64,000 nucleotides of DNA from the NCBI GenBank assembly GCA_016124425.1, contig WGNT01000042.1, positions 1-64,000 of the forward strand. The letters run 5' to 3'. This DNA comes from Cytophagales bacterium (GTDB lineage Bacteria; Bacteroidota; Bacteroidia; Cytophagales; Cyclobacteriaceae). Shown piece after piece: positions 49,256 through 59,205 of this stretch. The stretch's first letter is position 1. Every line of letters starts with the position of its first letter. The notes below the pieces were generated by a model, which saw only the letters and a list, made by a program, of their open reading frames with translations, was not told where the DNA came from and ran no database searches. The position numbers were made by a program, and so were the translations under genes.

Positions 49256-49945
49256 ATGAAGATTACTGTCACCTTAGTTATCCTTTGCTTACTTGGTCAA
49301 TTTCACGTCCTAGCACAGACACAGTCACTTTTCAATGGAAAAGATTTAACAGGATGGCATGTAGACGTACCCGAAATGGATGATAATCCAGGAGCAATCA
49401 ATCCTTTTGTCATAAGAAAAGGAAACCTTGTTTCCTTAGGTACCCCACAAGGCCACCTAATCACAGATAAAGAATACAGCAACTTCAGGATTGAAGCGGT
49501 GTACCGGTTTACAGGCAAGCCCGGAAACTGTGGAATATTGGTCCATGCCTCAACGCCAAGGTCACTGTACGACATGTTTCCCAAATCCATTGAAGTACAG
49601 ATGATGCATGAGAACGCAGGAGACTTCTGGTGTATTGTGGAAGACATAGAAGTTCCAGATATGATTGAACGTCGCGGTCCTAAAGACAAATGGGGAATCA
49701 CAGAGGGTATGAACAGGAGGATTCTGAACTTAACGGATGGGTCAGAAAGGCCTGTTGGCAAATGGAACAAATTAGCTATTGAATGCTTCGAAGATCAAAT
49801 CAAAGTATGGGTAAACGGCACCCTAGTAAATCACGGTTTCAATGCCACTGCCACCAAAGGACATGTAGCCGTGCAGGCTGAGGGATCAGAAGTTACGTTT
49901 AAAAAACTAACCATTAAGCCAATACAGGAGCTTTCAGTGAACTAA
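49256..49945 (+). CDS. DUF1080 (3-keto-disaccharide hydrolase-like) secreted protein
   Basis: Signal peptide; SLFNGKDLTGWHVD...GNLVSLGTPQGHLITDKEYSNFRIEAVYRF. True start likely M51 of the listed ORF. Confidence 0.9.
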   Translation: MKITVTLVILCLLGQFHVLAQTQSLFNGKDLTGWHVDVPEMDDNPGAINPFVIRKGNLVSLGTPQGHLITDKEYSNFRIEAVYRFTGKPGNCGILVHASTPRSLYDMFPKSIEVQMMHENAGDFWCIVEDIEVPDMIERRGPKDKWGITEGMNRRILNLTDGSERPVGKWNKLAIECFEDQIKVWVNGTLVNHGFNATATKGHVAVQAEGSEVTFKKLTIKPIQELSVN

Positions 49946-49980
49946 ATTACGGCTACTATATCTCCTTTTCACTTCGCCTT

Positions 49981-50694
49981 TCAGCCATAAAAATCCGAAA
50001 GCCTCGCAAGGCCCTTCTTGTCTAAAATGATAATTTTCTTTCCCTGAAGATCTATAAGCGAATCCTTTTTAAACTCGGATAAAAGCCGGATTACAGTTTC
50101 TGTCGCTGTACCTACCAAACCGGCAATTTCCTCCCTAGTCAGCGTGATGTCTATTTTTTGTTTTTCTCCTCCATCTACTCCATAGGAATCTCCCAATTTT
50201 AATAGGGTGAGCGCCAGGCGTTCGCGAATGCTCTTTTGGGTTGCATCAGTGAGTTTTGATTCCATAATACCGAGATCCTTGCAAAGTGCCTGCGTGATAC
50301 GGGTATGGAAATTCATGTCCTCGGCCAATACATTCAAAAAGGTTTCCTTTGGCACAAAACAAATTTGTGCGTCTTCGACTATTGTAGCCGTAGTTGAATA
50401 TACATCCTCACCGATCAAAGATGTGTATCCCAAAAAGTCGCCCTTTTTCGCAAGTCGTATGATTTGTTCTTTCCCGTTGGATGCTGTCTTAAAAACTTTG
50501 ACAACCCCCTCATTAATGCAGAAAATCCCCAAGGGCTTGGTATTCTCGTAGAAAAGAATCTGGCCTTTTTTGTGTGAAATGAAATTCTTCGAATCAGAAA
50601 GACTGCAAAGATGCTGCTCAGACAACCCTGCAAACATGGAAAACTTCCTGCTGAGACACAATTGGCACGGTGTGTTTTTAATTTTTACTGCCAT
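49981..50694 (-). CDS. Crp/Fnr-family transcriptional regulator
   Basis: CQLC near the N-terminus, cNMP-binding fold, HTH LTREEIAGLVGTATETVIRLLSEFKKDSLI. Confidence 0.94.
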   Translation of the reverse strand: MAVKIKNTPCQLCLSRKFSMFAGLSEQHLCSLSDSKNFISHKKGQILFYENTKPLGIFCINEGVVKVFKTASNGKEQIIRLAKKGDFLGYTSLIGEDVYSTTATIVEDAQICFVPKETFLNVLAEDMNFHTRITQALCKDLGIMESKLTDATQKSIRERLALTLLKLGDSYGVDGGEKQKIDITLTREEIAGLVGTATETVIRLLSEFKKDSLIDLQGKKIIILDKKGLARLSDFYG

Positions 50695-50737
50695 AGTTTA
50701 AAATCTTACCGAAAGTTAAGGTAAAGATATCAAAAAC

Positions 50738-50751
50738 ATGACAACAATCAT
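50738..50751. promoter_or_regulatory. Candidate FNR-like box upstream of the regulator gene
   Basis: ATGAC-AACA-ATCAT, 44 bp upstream of ATG. Confidence 0.5.
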
Positions 50752-50787
50752 CATTCTCAATCCAATAATTTACCAGAAGGAGAGGGC

Positions 50788-51234
50788 TTATTCCGCAAAA
50801 TCAGGGAAATCCGGTACTTGAACAAAATCACCGTTGATGGTTGCCGAATGCAGGCAAATATGCTTAATACCATTGGAAATAGCAATAAATCGCGCATTTA
50901 CGGTATGGTTATAAACACATACCTGTTCGACAGTTCGTTGGGAAAGAGTGATGTGCGGCGCCTTACACTCTATTAACAAAAACGGGGCTCCGCTCCGATC
51001 TATGACTAATATGTCCAGCCGTTTCAGCAGTTGATTGTATTTGAGTCCTCTTTCCAAGACAAATAGGCTCTTCGGATAGTTTTTATAGGCAATCAAGTAA
51101 TGAACCAAATGTTGCCGAACCCACTCCTCAGCCGTAAGTACGAGCTTCTTTTTCCTCAACAAATCCTCAACGTACCACTTCCCCGACTCGAAACAGGTCG
51201 ACAGTGGAGCCTTGGGTAAATTTAAAGGCGGCAT
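50788..51234 (-). CDS. Stand-alone type I restriction HsdR N-terminal-domain-like protein
   Basis: LTAEEWVRQHLVHYLIAYKNYPKSLFVLERGLKYNQLLKRLDILVIDRSGAPFLLIECKAP (nuclease D...E-x-K pattern). Start MPPLNLP chosen over the upstream ATG. Confidence 0.82.
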   Translation of the reverse strand: MPPLNLPKAPLSTCFESGKWYVEDLLRKKKLVLTAEEWVRQHLVHYLIAYKNYPKSLFVLERGLKYNQLLKRLDILVIDRSGAPFLLIECKAPHITLSQRTVEQVCVYNHTVNARFIAISNGIKHICLHSATINGDFVQVPDFPDFAE

Positions 51235-51846
51235 TAAGCCGGGTTCGGAGGGTGCAATCATCTTACAAAGATGGATATAGAAAAGAAAATTAAAAAATCG
51301 TACCGCATGATCCAGACGAAAAGACTCCGTTCGCCTACTTTTTTCTCTAAAGATCGCATCCATTTTCAAATTCCCCACCTATACATACCGGCTGCCTGCC
51401 AGATATTGTAGCTAATAGGTTAAGGTTTTGAATAAGAAGACTTTCCTTAATTAAAATTACATTTTTATAGTTATAAAGAACATTTATATATGGTTTACAT
51501 AACAAGACCATCCGAACTATCACAATCAATTAGTGAATATTTAATAAAGCACAATATATGAAAAAAAATTACTTAATGGTTAATTAATTGGATTACATAA
51601 CAAAATTATCCCTTAATCACGATTTATATTGATAGTTAAATAAATGAATTTCAAAGTGAACTTAATTGAAACAAAAATCACCCTTAAAATGCCTTCAACT
51701 CCAAAGCACACTCCGTAGGATCACATCATCAGCCGATTACGAGGAGGAGGGCCAACCAAATTTTAATTTAAAAAATGAATTGATAATGAAATATTTATAT
51801 ATTTATATTCGGATTATGATTGATATAAAATCTTATTTTACCTAAA

Positions 51847-53451
51847 ATGCAACACAAATATATAATATTGTTTTATATACTCGTATTTTTTATTTTCACC
51901 AAACCAGGCTATTCTCAGAACCAAGCTCATTTGTTGGATCTAAGAACCTGCACTAGCAAAAACTGCACATCAAACAACTACAATATCGTTGGTTTTTATT
52001 TAAGCGATATCAATGGTACTCCCATAACGAATTCATTGCTTACCTGCACCGCTGGTGTCGAACAGAGTGTCTACATCACACTTACCTATCAATCCAACTC
52101 AAACAGCAGCGGGGCACACAACGTCCGATTTTTCGCCGATTTTATAGTCGGCGAGACGACACAGTTTTTGAACTATTACTTTGGGATACTCGCTCCCAGC
52201 GACTCGGGTGCAGGAACCTTAACCTTGAGCAACTTTCCGGTGAATTGGATTTGTGGATCAGAAATAAGCTTTGTAAACCCCCTTCTGGCATGGACGACAA
52301 ATGCTACCTCAGATCATTCCCTGGGATACAACTGCAATGATTACCCAGGCGGGCAGTGCCAGTACCAGTCAGGCCTTGTTATTGAAAGTCCCTTAGCGGT
52401 TTATTTTGATTATTCCTACACGTGTCCTACCGCCAATGAAACACCTGTGTCATTCGCCAATAACACGAACGGAGGCAGGGGACCCTATCAATTCCTTTGG
52501 TCATTTACCAATGCCAGTCTTTCCACCTCTAATGAAGTAAACCCTACAGTTCACTACTATGGAGCTGGATCGGCTACATTAGAGACTACCGATGCTAATG
52601 GCACCGTAAGCACCTACACAACAAGCATAAACATACCGACTTCTCTTGGACATACAGCGGCCGTATTGCACCAAACGGACGGGGATATCCCGAACGGAGC
52701 CATAGAGTTGACGACAAGTTCCACAGAAGACCTTAGCTATTTCTGGACCGGCCCCAACGGCTTTACAGGTGATGAAAAAAACATATCGGGTCTATCTGAA
52801 GGTATATATGAAGTAACGATACTAGATCCCTATGGCTGTTCTTCAACATCGGCTTTTGAAATTGAGTATTACATCATTCTTCCAATTACGAGTGATAATA
52901 TTCATGCTAAACTAAATGAAAATAAAGCCGTAGATCTCTCTTGGACATTCCCCGGAAAACAGGAATCCGGACATTTTAAAATAGAGCGCGGGATAAATGG
53001 GGTGACTGCCTTTAGGACAGTTGGGGTAATTGCAGCCGCCTCCGAGCTAGTTGAGCGACGCACCTTTTTCTTCAGCGATGACAAACTGCCCACCTATTCA
53101 TGTAGCCTATATTATCGGATCAAGTTCTTACCACTTTCAGGACCTCCTTACTACAGTTCCGCCATTAAAGTTGAAATTCCTCCAGTACCTATAGAAAGAA
53201 ACTGGATTGCACTTCCGAATCCATTTCAGGGAAATAGGCTGCACCTTACTTATTTGGGGGATCCAAAGCGTCTCAAGGGACTAGTACATATTAGGCTTTC
53301 CTCACCAACATCCAGCTTTTCCATGGAGCTCACTACTAAAGACATCCACATTTCGCTGGAACATGTGATCTATAACTTTGCTAAAGGGGTAGTAATCATC
53401 GAAGTATTGGATGGGGAGAAAGTCGAAATACTAAAGGTATTGAAACGATAA
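51847..53451 (+). CDS. Secreted surface protein with PKD/SprB-like repeats and possible T9SS C-terminal signal
   Basis: Signal peptide; GRGPYQFLWSFTNAS, GNIPNGAIEL/GLSEGIYEVTILDPYGCSSTSAFEI-type units; C-terminal ALPNPFQGN...VEILKVLKR. Confidence 0.65.
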   Translation: MQHKYIILFYILVFFIFTKPGYSQNQAHLLDLRTCTSKNCTSNNYNIVGFYLSDINGTPITNSLLTCTAGVEQSVYITLTYQSNSNSSGAHNVRFFADFIVGETTQFLNYYFGILAPSDSGAGTLTLSNFPVNWICGSEISFVNPLLAWTTNATSDHSLGYNCNDYPGGQCQYQSGLVIESPLAVYFDYSYTCPTANETPVSFANNTNGGRGPYQFLWSFTNASLSTSNEVNPTVHYYGAGSATLETTDANGTVSTYTTSINIPTSLGHTAAVLHQTDGDIPNGAIELTTSSTEDLSYFWTGPNGFTGDEKNISGLSEGIYEVTILDPYGCSSTSAFEIEYYIILPITSDNIHAKLNENKAVDLSWTFPGKQESGHFKIERGINGVTAFRTVGVIAAASELVERRTFFFSDDKLPTYSCSLYYRIKFLPLSGPPYYSSAIKVEIPPVPIERNWIALPNPFQGNRLHLTYLGDPKRLKGLVHIRLSSPTSSFSMELTTKDIHISLEHVIYNFAKGVVIIEVLDGEKVEILKVLKR

Positions 53452-53589
53452 ACTAGACAATACACTATCCAAATTACCAATTCCGAAAAAAGCGGGATAG
53501 CTCAACGCCTTGGGCATGGATAGTCCGTTCGTTTCAAGCCCCAACGGATTTGTGATAAAAACAAACAACCTGTAGAAAGAAAACGAATG

Positions 53590-54303
53590 CTACCACATTA
53601 CATAAGGCTCAATTCGCTTTACCCAATTTTCATTGAATATCTTTATTTTCAAAAGGTCACCTGCATTTTGAAACGGACCGTGTTGGTTTCTGTAAGCAAT
53701 AATTACCTTTGCTTCGGCCGCTGAAATGTAAGGATGTTCTGAAAGTTGTTTTGCGTCAACTTCATTGATGCGAACCTTCTTTGTTATTTCCGCCTTGAAA
53801 GGAAACATCGTATAGACCCTTTCAGCGACTTCAGCAGATAATCCATAGACCTCCAGTATTTGTTCCGGTTGATGGAATCCGCCTACCAATTCCCTGAATT
53901 TTATGATTCTACCGGAAAGCACCGGACCGATTCCGGCTACCATCTGAAGCAATACCGAATCCGTTTCATGGAAGAATACCGTATTCAACAGCGGCGTAGA
54001 AGACCGTTGCAACCTTGGCACCGTTTTTTCATTCTCCTGCGTAGACCCGCTCTTTTTTTCCTGCTTTACCGAATCCTGACGAATCTCATTTCGGGGTGCC
54101 TGAGGGTCAAACTTAAGTGCCTTCTCCGCAGCTTGCAAGTAACGTTCATACGCTAGTGATCGCTTTTTCTCCGACGCAAGTTCGAAAATACCGGGGACGA
54201 GATAAAGTAGGACTAGCATTGGAAAAACCAAAAGAAATCCCCTGGACTCCCGTCTTGAGAACCCAAAGTACCGTCTCAAAAATCGCAGTAAAAAATGAAG
54301 CAT
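53590..54303 (-). CDS. Helix-hairpin-helix (ComEA-like) domain protein
   Basis: VAGIGPVLSGRIIKFRELVGGF and HPYISAAEAKVIIAYRNQHGPFQNAGDLLKI; N-terminal TM. Confidence 0.9.
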   Translation of the reverse strand: MLHFLLRFLRRYFGFSRRESRGFLLVFPMLVLLYLVPGIFELASEKKRSLAYERYLQAAEKALKFDPQAPRNEIRQDSVKQEKKSGSTQENEKTVPRLQRSSTPLLNTVFFHETDSVLLQMVAGIGPVLSGRIIKFRELVGGFHQPEQILEVYGLSAEVAERVYTMFPFKAEITKKVRINEVDAKQLSEHPYISAAEAKVIIAYRNQHGPFQNAGDLLKIKIFNENWVKRIEPYVMW

Positions 54304-54515
54304 GGCAGAAAGTTTTTAAACAGGATTTCCGTTAAAGTAAAGATAATTTATTCGGATCCAGTTTACAAGTAGTTGAGAGGCAAAAAACAGGGATTCAACC
54401 TGCAACATGCATGGCTACCTCTATTTAGAAACATTTTAAATTAGTATTGGTTAGGGAGTTTTATTCCTTTCCTCCTGTTTCTGTAATAAATTTGCAACCC
54501 GAGAATAGAGTAAAA

Positions 54516-55799
54516 ATGCAGAGAAAATTTAGAGCTTTAAGTTTATCCTACAAAAGCGCGCCCGTAGATATAAGAGAACTTGTATCGATGGATGATGCTA
54601 CTACGAGAGGATTACTGATTAAGTTGAAGGAATTTTTCAGCGTTACCGATACACTTGTACTATCCACTTGCAACCGAACCGAGATTTATTATTCCCATGA
54701 ACTTGATTTATCTCTTGAAATCATCAAGCTTTTGGGGGTTGAAAAAGGGTTGAAGGATGCTGTTTCGCTGTTAGAATACTTTCATGTCTTCCAAGAGGAC
54801 AGGGACTCTATTGCCCACTTGTTCCGGGTCTCTATGGGCCTTGAAGCTCAGGTAATCGGAGACATGCAAATCTCCAACCAAGTAAAACGGGCGTACCAGG
54901 CATCTGCGGACTTGGAAATGGCGGGCCCCTTTTTACACCGACTAATGCATACCATTTTCTTCACCAATAAGCGGGTGGTCCAAGAAACTGCATTTCGGGA
55001 TGGTGCGGCCTCTGTGTCCTATGCAGCTGTTGAACTCGTAGGGGAGCTTACCTCCAACACCCATAATCCCCGGATTTTACTGATTGGTCTTGGCGAAATC
55101 GGAGAAGATGTTGCTAAAAACATGGTCCATCTTCCGAACGCACATATTACTGTCGCCAACCGCACCTATTCCAAAGCGAAAGAGCTTGGAATGGAATATG
55201 GCTATACAGTAATTCCATTTGAGGAAAGTCTCGCTGCAATGCATGATGCGGATGTTATCGTGTGCTCAATAATGAAGTCAGAACCTTTCATTACGAAGCA
55301 CATGGTTAAGGAACTGGATATTCAGAGTTACAAACTTTTCATAGATTTGTCAGTACCGCGAAGCATCGATACGACAATAGAGGATGTTCCCGGAGCGCTG
55401 TTATATAATGTCGACAACATAAAAAGTAAAGCAAGCGAAACGCTCGAAAAAAGGATTGCTTCTATTCCTGACGTGGAGCGGATAATCGAAGAAAGTATTG
55501 TTGATCTGCATAGCTGGAAAAAAGAAATGATGGTATCTCCTACCATCAACAAATTGAAAAACGTACTTGAGCAGATCAGGCAAGAAGAACTCGAACGCTA
55601 TTTGAAACACGCGGACGCGAAGGAATTTGCAATCATTGATAAAATAACCAAAAGCATGATGCAGAAAATCATCAAAGTTCCAGTCGTGCAGTTGAGAGCC
55701 GCATGCAAGCGGGACCAAGCTGCGGAAATGATTGATTTGATTACCGATTTGTTTGACCTGGAAAAAGAACGGGAAAACTCCGATACTAGGAATCACTAA
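54516..55799 (+). CDS. hemA: Glutamyl-tRNA reductase
   Basis: LSTCNRTEIYY; HLFRVSMGLEAQVIGDMQI; LLIGLGEIGEDVAKNM. Start M24 of the listed ORF. Confidence 0.96.
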   Translation: MQRKFRALSLSYKSAPVDIRELVSMDDATTRGLLIKLKEFFSVTDTLVLSTCNRTEIYYSHELDLSLEIIKLLGVEKGLKDAVSLLEYFHVFQEDRDSIAHLFRVSMGLEAQVIGDMQISNQVKRAYQASADLEMAGPFLHRLMHTIFFTNKRVVQETAFRDGAASVSYAAVELVGELTSNTHNPRILLIGLGEIGEDVAKNMVHLPNAHITVANRTYSKAKELGMEYGYTVIPFEESLAAMHDADVIVCSIMKSEPFITKHMVKELDIQSYKLFIDLSVPRSIDTTIEDVPGALLYNVDNIKSKASETLEKRIASIPDVERIIEESIVDLHSWKKEMMVSPTINKLKNVLEQIRQEELERYLKHADAKEFAIIDKITKSMMQKIIKVPVVQLRAACKRDQAAEMIDLITDLFDLEKERENSDTRNH

Positions 55800-55917
55800 T
55801 AGTTGCCACTCGCCGTCCTTTTTTGCCTTTTGTGTATCCATTTTTTGATATTCATTCCGTACTTGGATTGCGCTGTAAATTGTATATTTTTACACATAAG
55901 TCTCCAGTAAAATTAAT

Positions 55918-57489
55918 ATGCGCCCGTTCCTAATATTCATACTACCCCTACTTTTCCTTTTCTTGCTTCATGTCCCCGGGAGTGTTTTCGGTCAGACATG
56001 GGAAATATTTGATCAAAATTTTACGCTGGAACGAAAAATCCGGAATGGGGAACTGAATATTCTTGGGACTGCGCTGCGCATAAACACCAAAAACAGTCAG
56101 TTAAGTTTGTTAAGCAACGAGTATGAATCTTTTGTTAGCATAGACGACACACGTGTTTATCAATACTTGGAACCTTGGATCATCGTTTACTCGAAAGGAA
56201 AGTACGGTGCGCTGCATGAATATGGTGACTGGGTTTTCCCAACCGAGTACGACAGAATAGAATCATACTTCAACCTTTTGCTAGGGAAATCCGGTTCATT
56301 GTATAAAATCTATGACAGGGGCATGAAGAAAACTGTAACCCTGGGACCATTTGAAGACGCAAAGTTTGCCCTTAACGGACAGCTCATTGCAACCACGCCA
56401 CAGGGTTTTTTTCTGCCACTCTCAGAACAGCCTGATCGGCTATATCTAAGTCTCCAGGACATCAACGAAGAGGTCATCATTGCCCGGGAAGCTACTGGCT
56501 ACGGATTAATCAACCGGGATGGAAAATACATTCTTGAACCAATAATCGATTCACTTTCCTACTTAAGTGATAACCATTTCTATGCCCACGACGGCAACCA
56601 ACACATGCTTATAAAAGCACAAACAAACAATGCGGATATCAAGTATTCAAGTTATCACCGCATTACCTGTGAAAATGGAGTGTTGTTGGAATACATTCAC
56701 GGTAAGCTGCGACGCGTGATGAAAAATGACGGCATTCTCCTCGATATTGTCGGAATGACGGCAGTAAACAAAGTAAATTCGACGCACTATCTTATTACGT
56801 TTAGGGACGATAAAACTGGACTCTTAAATCCCCGCGGAACGTGGGATGTAAGACCTACCGCTAATATCCAAGGGCTGCAGCCCGGACATCAAGGGCTATT
56901 TGGCGCACGGATAAATGGGAAATACGGTTATGTGGATGCCGATGGCAGGATCGTCATTGAGCCCCAGTTCGAAGAGGTCAAGAAATTTTCCGAGGGAATG
57001 GCAGGTATAAAACGGGACAATTTGTGGGGATTTATCGGACTTAATGGAGAGGAGCTTATTGCGCCGCAATTTGAAGAAGTCGGCGACTTTTTCCGTGGAC
57101 TGTCCATAGTGAAGCAAGCGGGAAAATCGATTATTGTCAACAAAAGCGGCTTGTCGGTACTTACCGGTTCCTACGATAGGATTTGCCTCACGGACGACAA
57201 CTATTTTCTAACTGAAGACGACGGAAAGTACGGGATGGTCGATGCGACGGGCGAAGAAATTGTCCTCCCCTTGTTTGATGAAATTAGACGAGAGGAATAC
57301 GATAAAATTCTTGTTGGGACCAAAGGAAGGTATGGAATAATCAAAGAGAACGGCGACGTATGCCTTCCTCTTTACTACGAAAAAATACTTTTCGACCCAG
57401 TTACCAAAAAGATACTCGCAAAACATAACGGTCCTTGGGTCTTGGAGGTAGCTGAAAGTTCCAAAAAGAAAAATAAGAAGGGGTCCTAA
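55918..57489 (+). CDS. WG-repeat protein
   Basis: Repeated GKYGYVDADGRIVIEPQFEEV / NLWGFIGLNGEELIAPQFEEV units after a signal peptide. Confidence 0.9.
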   Translation: MRPFLIFILPLLFLFLLHVPGSVFGQTWEIFDQNFTLERKIRNGELNILGTALRINTKNSQLSLLSNEYESFVSIDDTRVYQYLEPWIIVYSKGKYGALHEYGDWVFPTEYDRIESYFNLLLGKSGSLYKIYDRGMKKTVTLGPFEDAKFALNGQLIATTPQGFFLPLSEQPDRLYLSLQDINEEVIIAREATGYGLINRDGKYILEPIIDSLSYLSDNHFYAHDGNQHMLIKAQTNNADIKYSSYHRITCENGVLLEYIHGKLRRVMKNDGILLDIVGMTAVNKVNSTHYLITFRDDKTGLLNPRGTWDVRPTANIQGLQPGHQGLFGARINGKYGYVDADGRIVIEPQFEEVKKFSEGMAGIKRDNLWGFIGLNGEELIAPQFEEVGDFFRGLSIVKQAGKSIIVNKSGLSVLTGSYDRICLTDDNYFLTEDDGKYGMVDATGEEIVLPLFDEIRREEYDKILVGTKGRYGIIKENGDVCLPLYYEKILFDPVTKKILAKHNGPWVLEVAESSKKKNKKGS

Positions 57490-57502
57490 TAGAACCCTTC
57501 TT
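57475..57502. terminator. Hairpin at the 3' end of the WG-repeat gene
   Basis: AAGAAGGG ... CCCTTCTT flanking the stop codon. Confidence 0.6.
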
Positions 57503-57543
57503 GTCGGGCACTTCGCTTAGATCTTTAGGAAAAGCCCATTTTT

Positions 57544-58554
57544 TTATTTTTTATCGCCGCTTTTGGAACGGTCTCCACTGCTCTCAGTTCCTGAATTTGC
57601 AATCGAATCTCTCATCGTTGTGTCCGACTTGACATTTTCCATTTTATAGTAGTCCATGATACCCAAATTACCGGAGCGAAATGCTTCGGAAATTGCCTTT
57701 GGAATTTCAGCTTCTGCCTCAGTAACTTTTGCTTTCATTTCAACATTTCTGGCCTTCATTTCCTGCTCCAACGCCACGGCCATAGCCCTTCTCTCCTCTG
57801 CACGTGCTTCTGCTACTTTTAGATCAGCGGAGGCTTGGTCAATTTGGAGTTTGGCTCCGATGTTTGTACCCACATCAATATCCGCGATATCGATGGATAA
57901 AATCTCAAATGCGGTACCGGCGTCCAATCCTCTCTCCAAAACGAGCTTTGAGATTCGGTCCGGATTTTCTAACACGCTTTTATGATTTGTAGAGGAACCA
58001 ATTGAAGTAACAATTCCCTCACCAACCCTGGCAAGAATAGTCTCTTCACCGGCTCCACCTACCAGTTGGGCAATGTTTGCCCTCACCGTTACACGCGCCT
58101 TGGCGATCAATTGAATCCCGTCTGCCGCTACCGCTGCTACGTTAGGTGTGTTGATAACTTTTGGGTTTACGGAGATTTGAACCGCCTCAAATACGTCTCT
58201 ACCTGCCAAATCAATAGCCGTAGCTTGCTTGAAAGATAGATTGATGTTTGCTTTGTCAGCCGAGATCAATGCACGTATTACATTGGGTACGTTACCACCT
58301 GCCAAATAGTGGGTTTCCAGGTCATTGGTTGTAAGGTTAAGCCCTGCTTTGGTGGAGGTTATTAATGAATTGACAATGATGCTTGGCGGCACTTTCCGAA
58401 TACGCATGCCGACAAGTTCTAATAAGCCCACCTTTACGTTAGAGAAGATCGCGGTTATCCACAGATTGACCGGAACAAAGTACAGGAAGATGAACAATAC
58501 CATCAATCCCGCAAAAGCAGAAATTAAGATAAAAACCGAGTTTGAAATTTCCAT
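57544..58554 (-). CDS. floA: Flotillin-like protein
   Basis: [66 protein letters not shown]. Confidence 0.95.
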   Translation of the reverse strand: MEISNSVFILISAFAGLMVLFIFLYFVPVNLWITAIFSNVKVGLLELVGMRIRKVPPSIIVNSLITSTKAGLNLTTNDLETHYLAGGNVPNVIRALISADKANINLSFKQATAIDLAGRDVFEAVQISVNPKVINTPNVAAVAADGIQLIAKARVTVRANIAQLVGGAGEETILARVGEGIVTSIGSSTNHKSVLENPDRISKLVLERGLDAGTAFEILSIDIADIDVGTNIGAKLQIDQASADLKVAEARAEERRAMAVALEQEMKARNVEMKAKVTEAEAEIPKAISEAFRSGNLGIMDYYKMENVKSDTTMRDSIANSGTESSGDRSKSGDKK

Positions 58555-58557
58555 AGT

Positions 58558-59019
58558 TTATTGTTTAATAATAATTTTATTGTTTTCTAATTTTTTGATA
58601 AAAACCTCCTCATTTGTGGAAATAAAACCGGCGTCCGATTTCACCTCATAGATGATATCACCAAACTCAGCTTTTCCAAATGGCCTACAATCAGATTTCG
58701 TTCTTCCTTTTTGGCCGATTTCCAGACCAGCCAGCCGGTCGTCAAAGCTTCGGCTTGTACTGGTCTGCAAGAGTGAAAACTTTTTCCACACGCCAGACTT
58801 AAACCCGTAGACCACCATGCCGATATTCACAAGTACGGTGACTATAAATACAGCAGTTGCAGTCCCATGAGAAAATTCTTGGTATCCATAGTAGATGCCC
58901 ACGCCCGAGAAGATTAGTCCAATTAATCCCACTATCGTAGTACCGGGTACGAAAAGTACTTCTACCATCACAAGTAGTGCCCCGAACAAAATTAGGCTGA
59001 ATAAAATTAGAAGGGTCAT
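58558..59019 (-). CDS. NfeD-like membrane protein
   Basis: LVMVEVLFVPGTTIVGLIGLIFSGVGIYYGY and an OB-like C-terminal domain; paired with floA. Confidence 0.88.
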   Translation of the reverse strand: MTLLILFSLILFGALLVMVEVLFVPGTTIVGLIGLIFSGVGIYYGYQEFSHGTATAVFIVTVLVNIGMVVYGFKSGVWKKFSLLQTSTSRSFDDRLAGLEIGQKGRTKSDCRPFGKAEFGDIIYEVKSDAGFISTNEEVFIKKLENNKIIIKQ

Positions 59020-59205
59020 GATGAAGGTCGCTATTAACAGTTGAAAATACGCCGAATTTCTGGCTTTAAAAAACAGTTTGCAAGAATAACTCTGAATAAT
59101 GGCATTCAGTAGTAACCATGTTCACCCATTACTACGTAAACTTCCAGAAAGTGACTGAAAATGCAAAAAAAAAGGAAACATAAACGTCTCCCTTTTTATC
59201 TTTTG

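Noticed and set aside
50788-51378. Type I restriction-modification system
   Set aside because: Only an HsdR N-terminal-like domain is present; no helicase region, hsdM or hsdS nearby.
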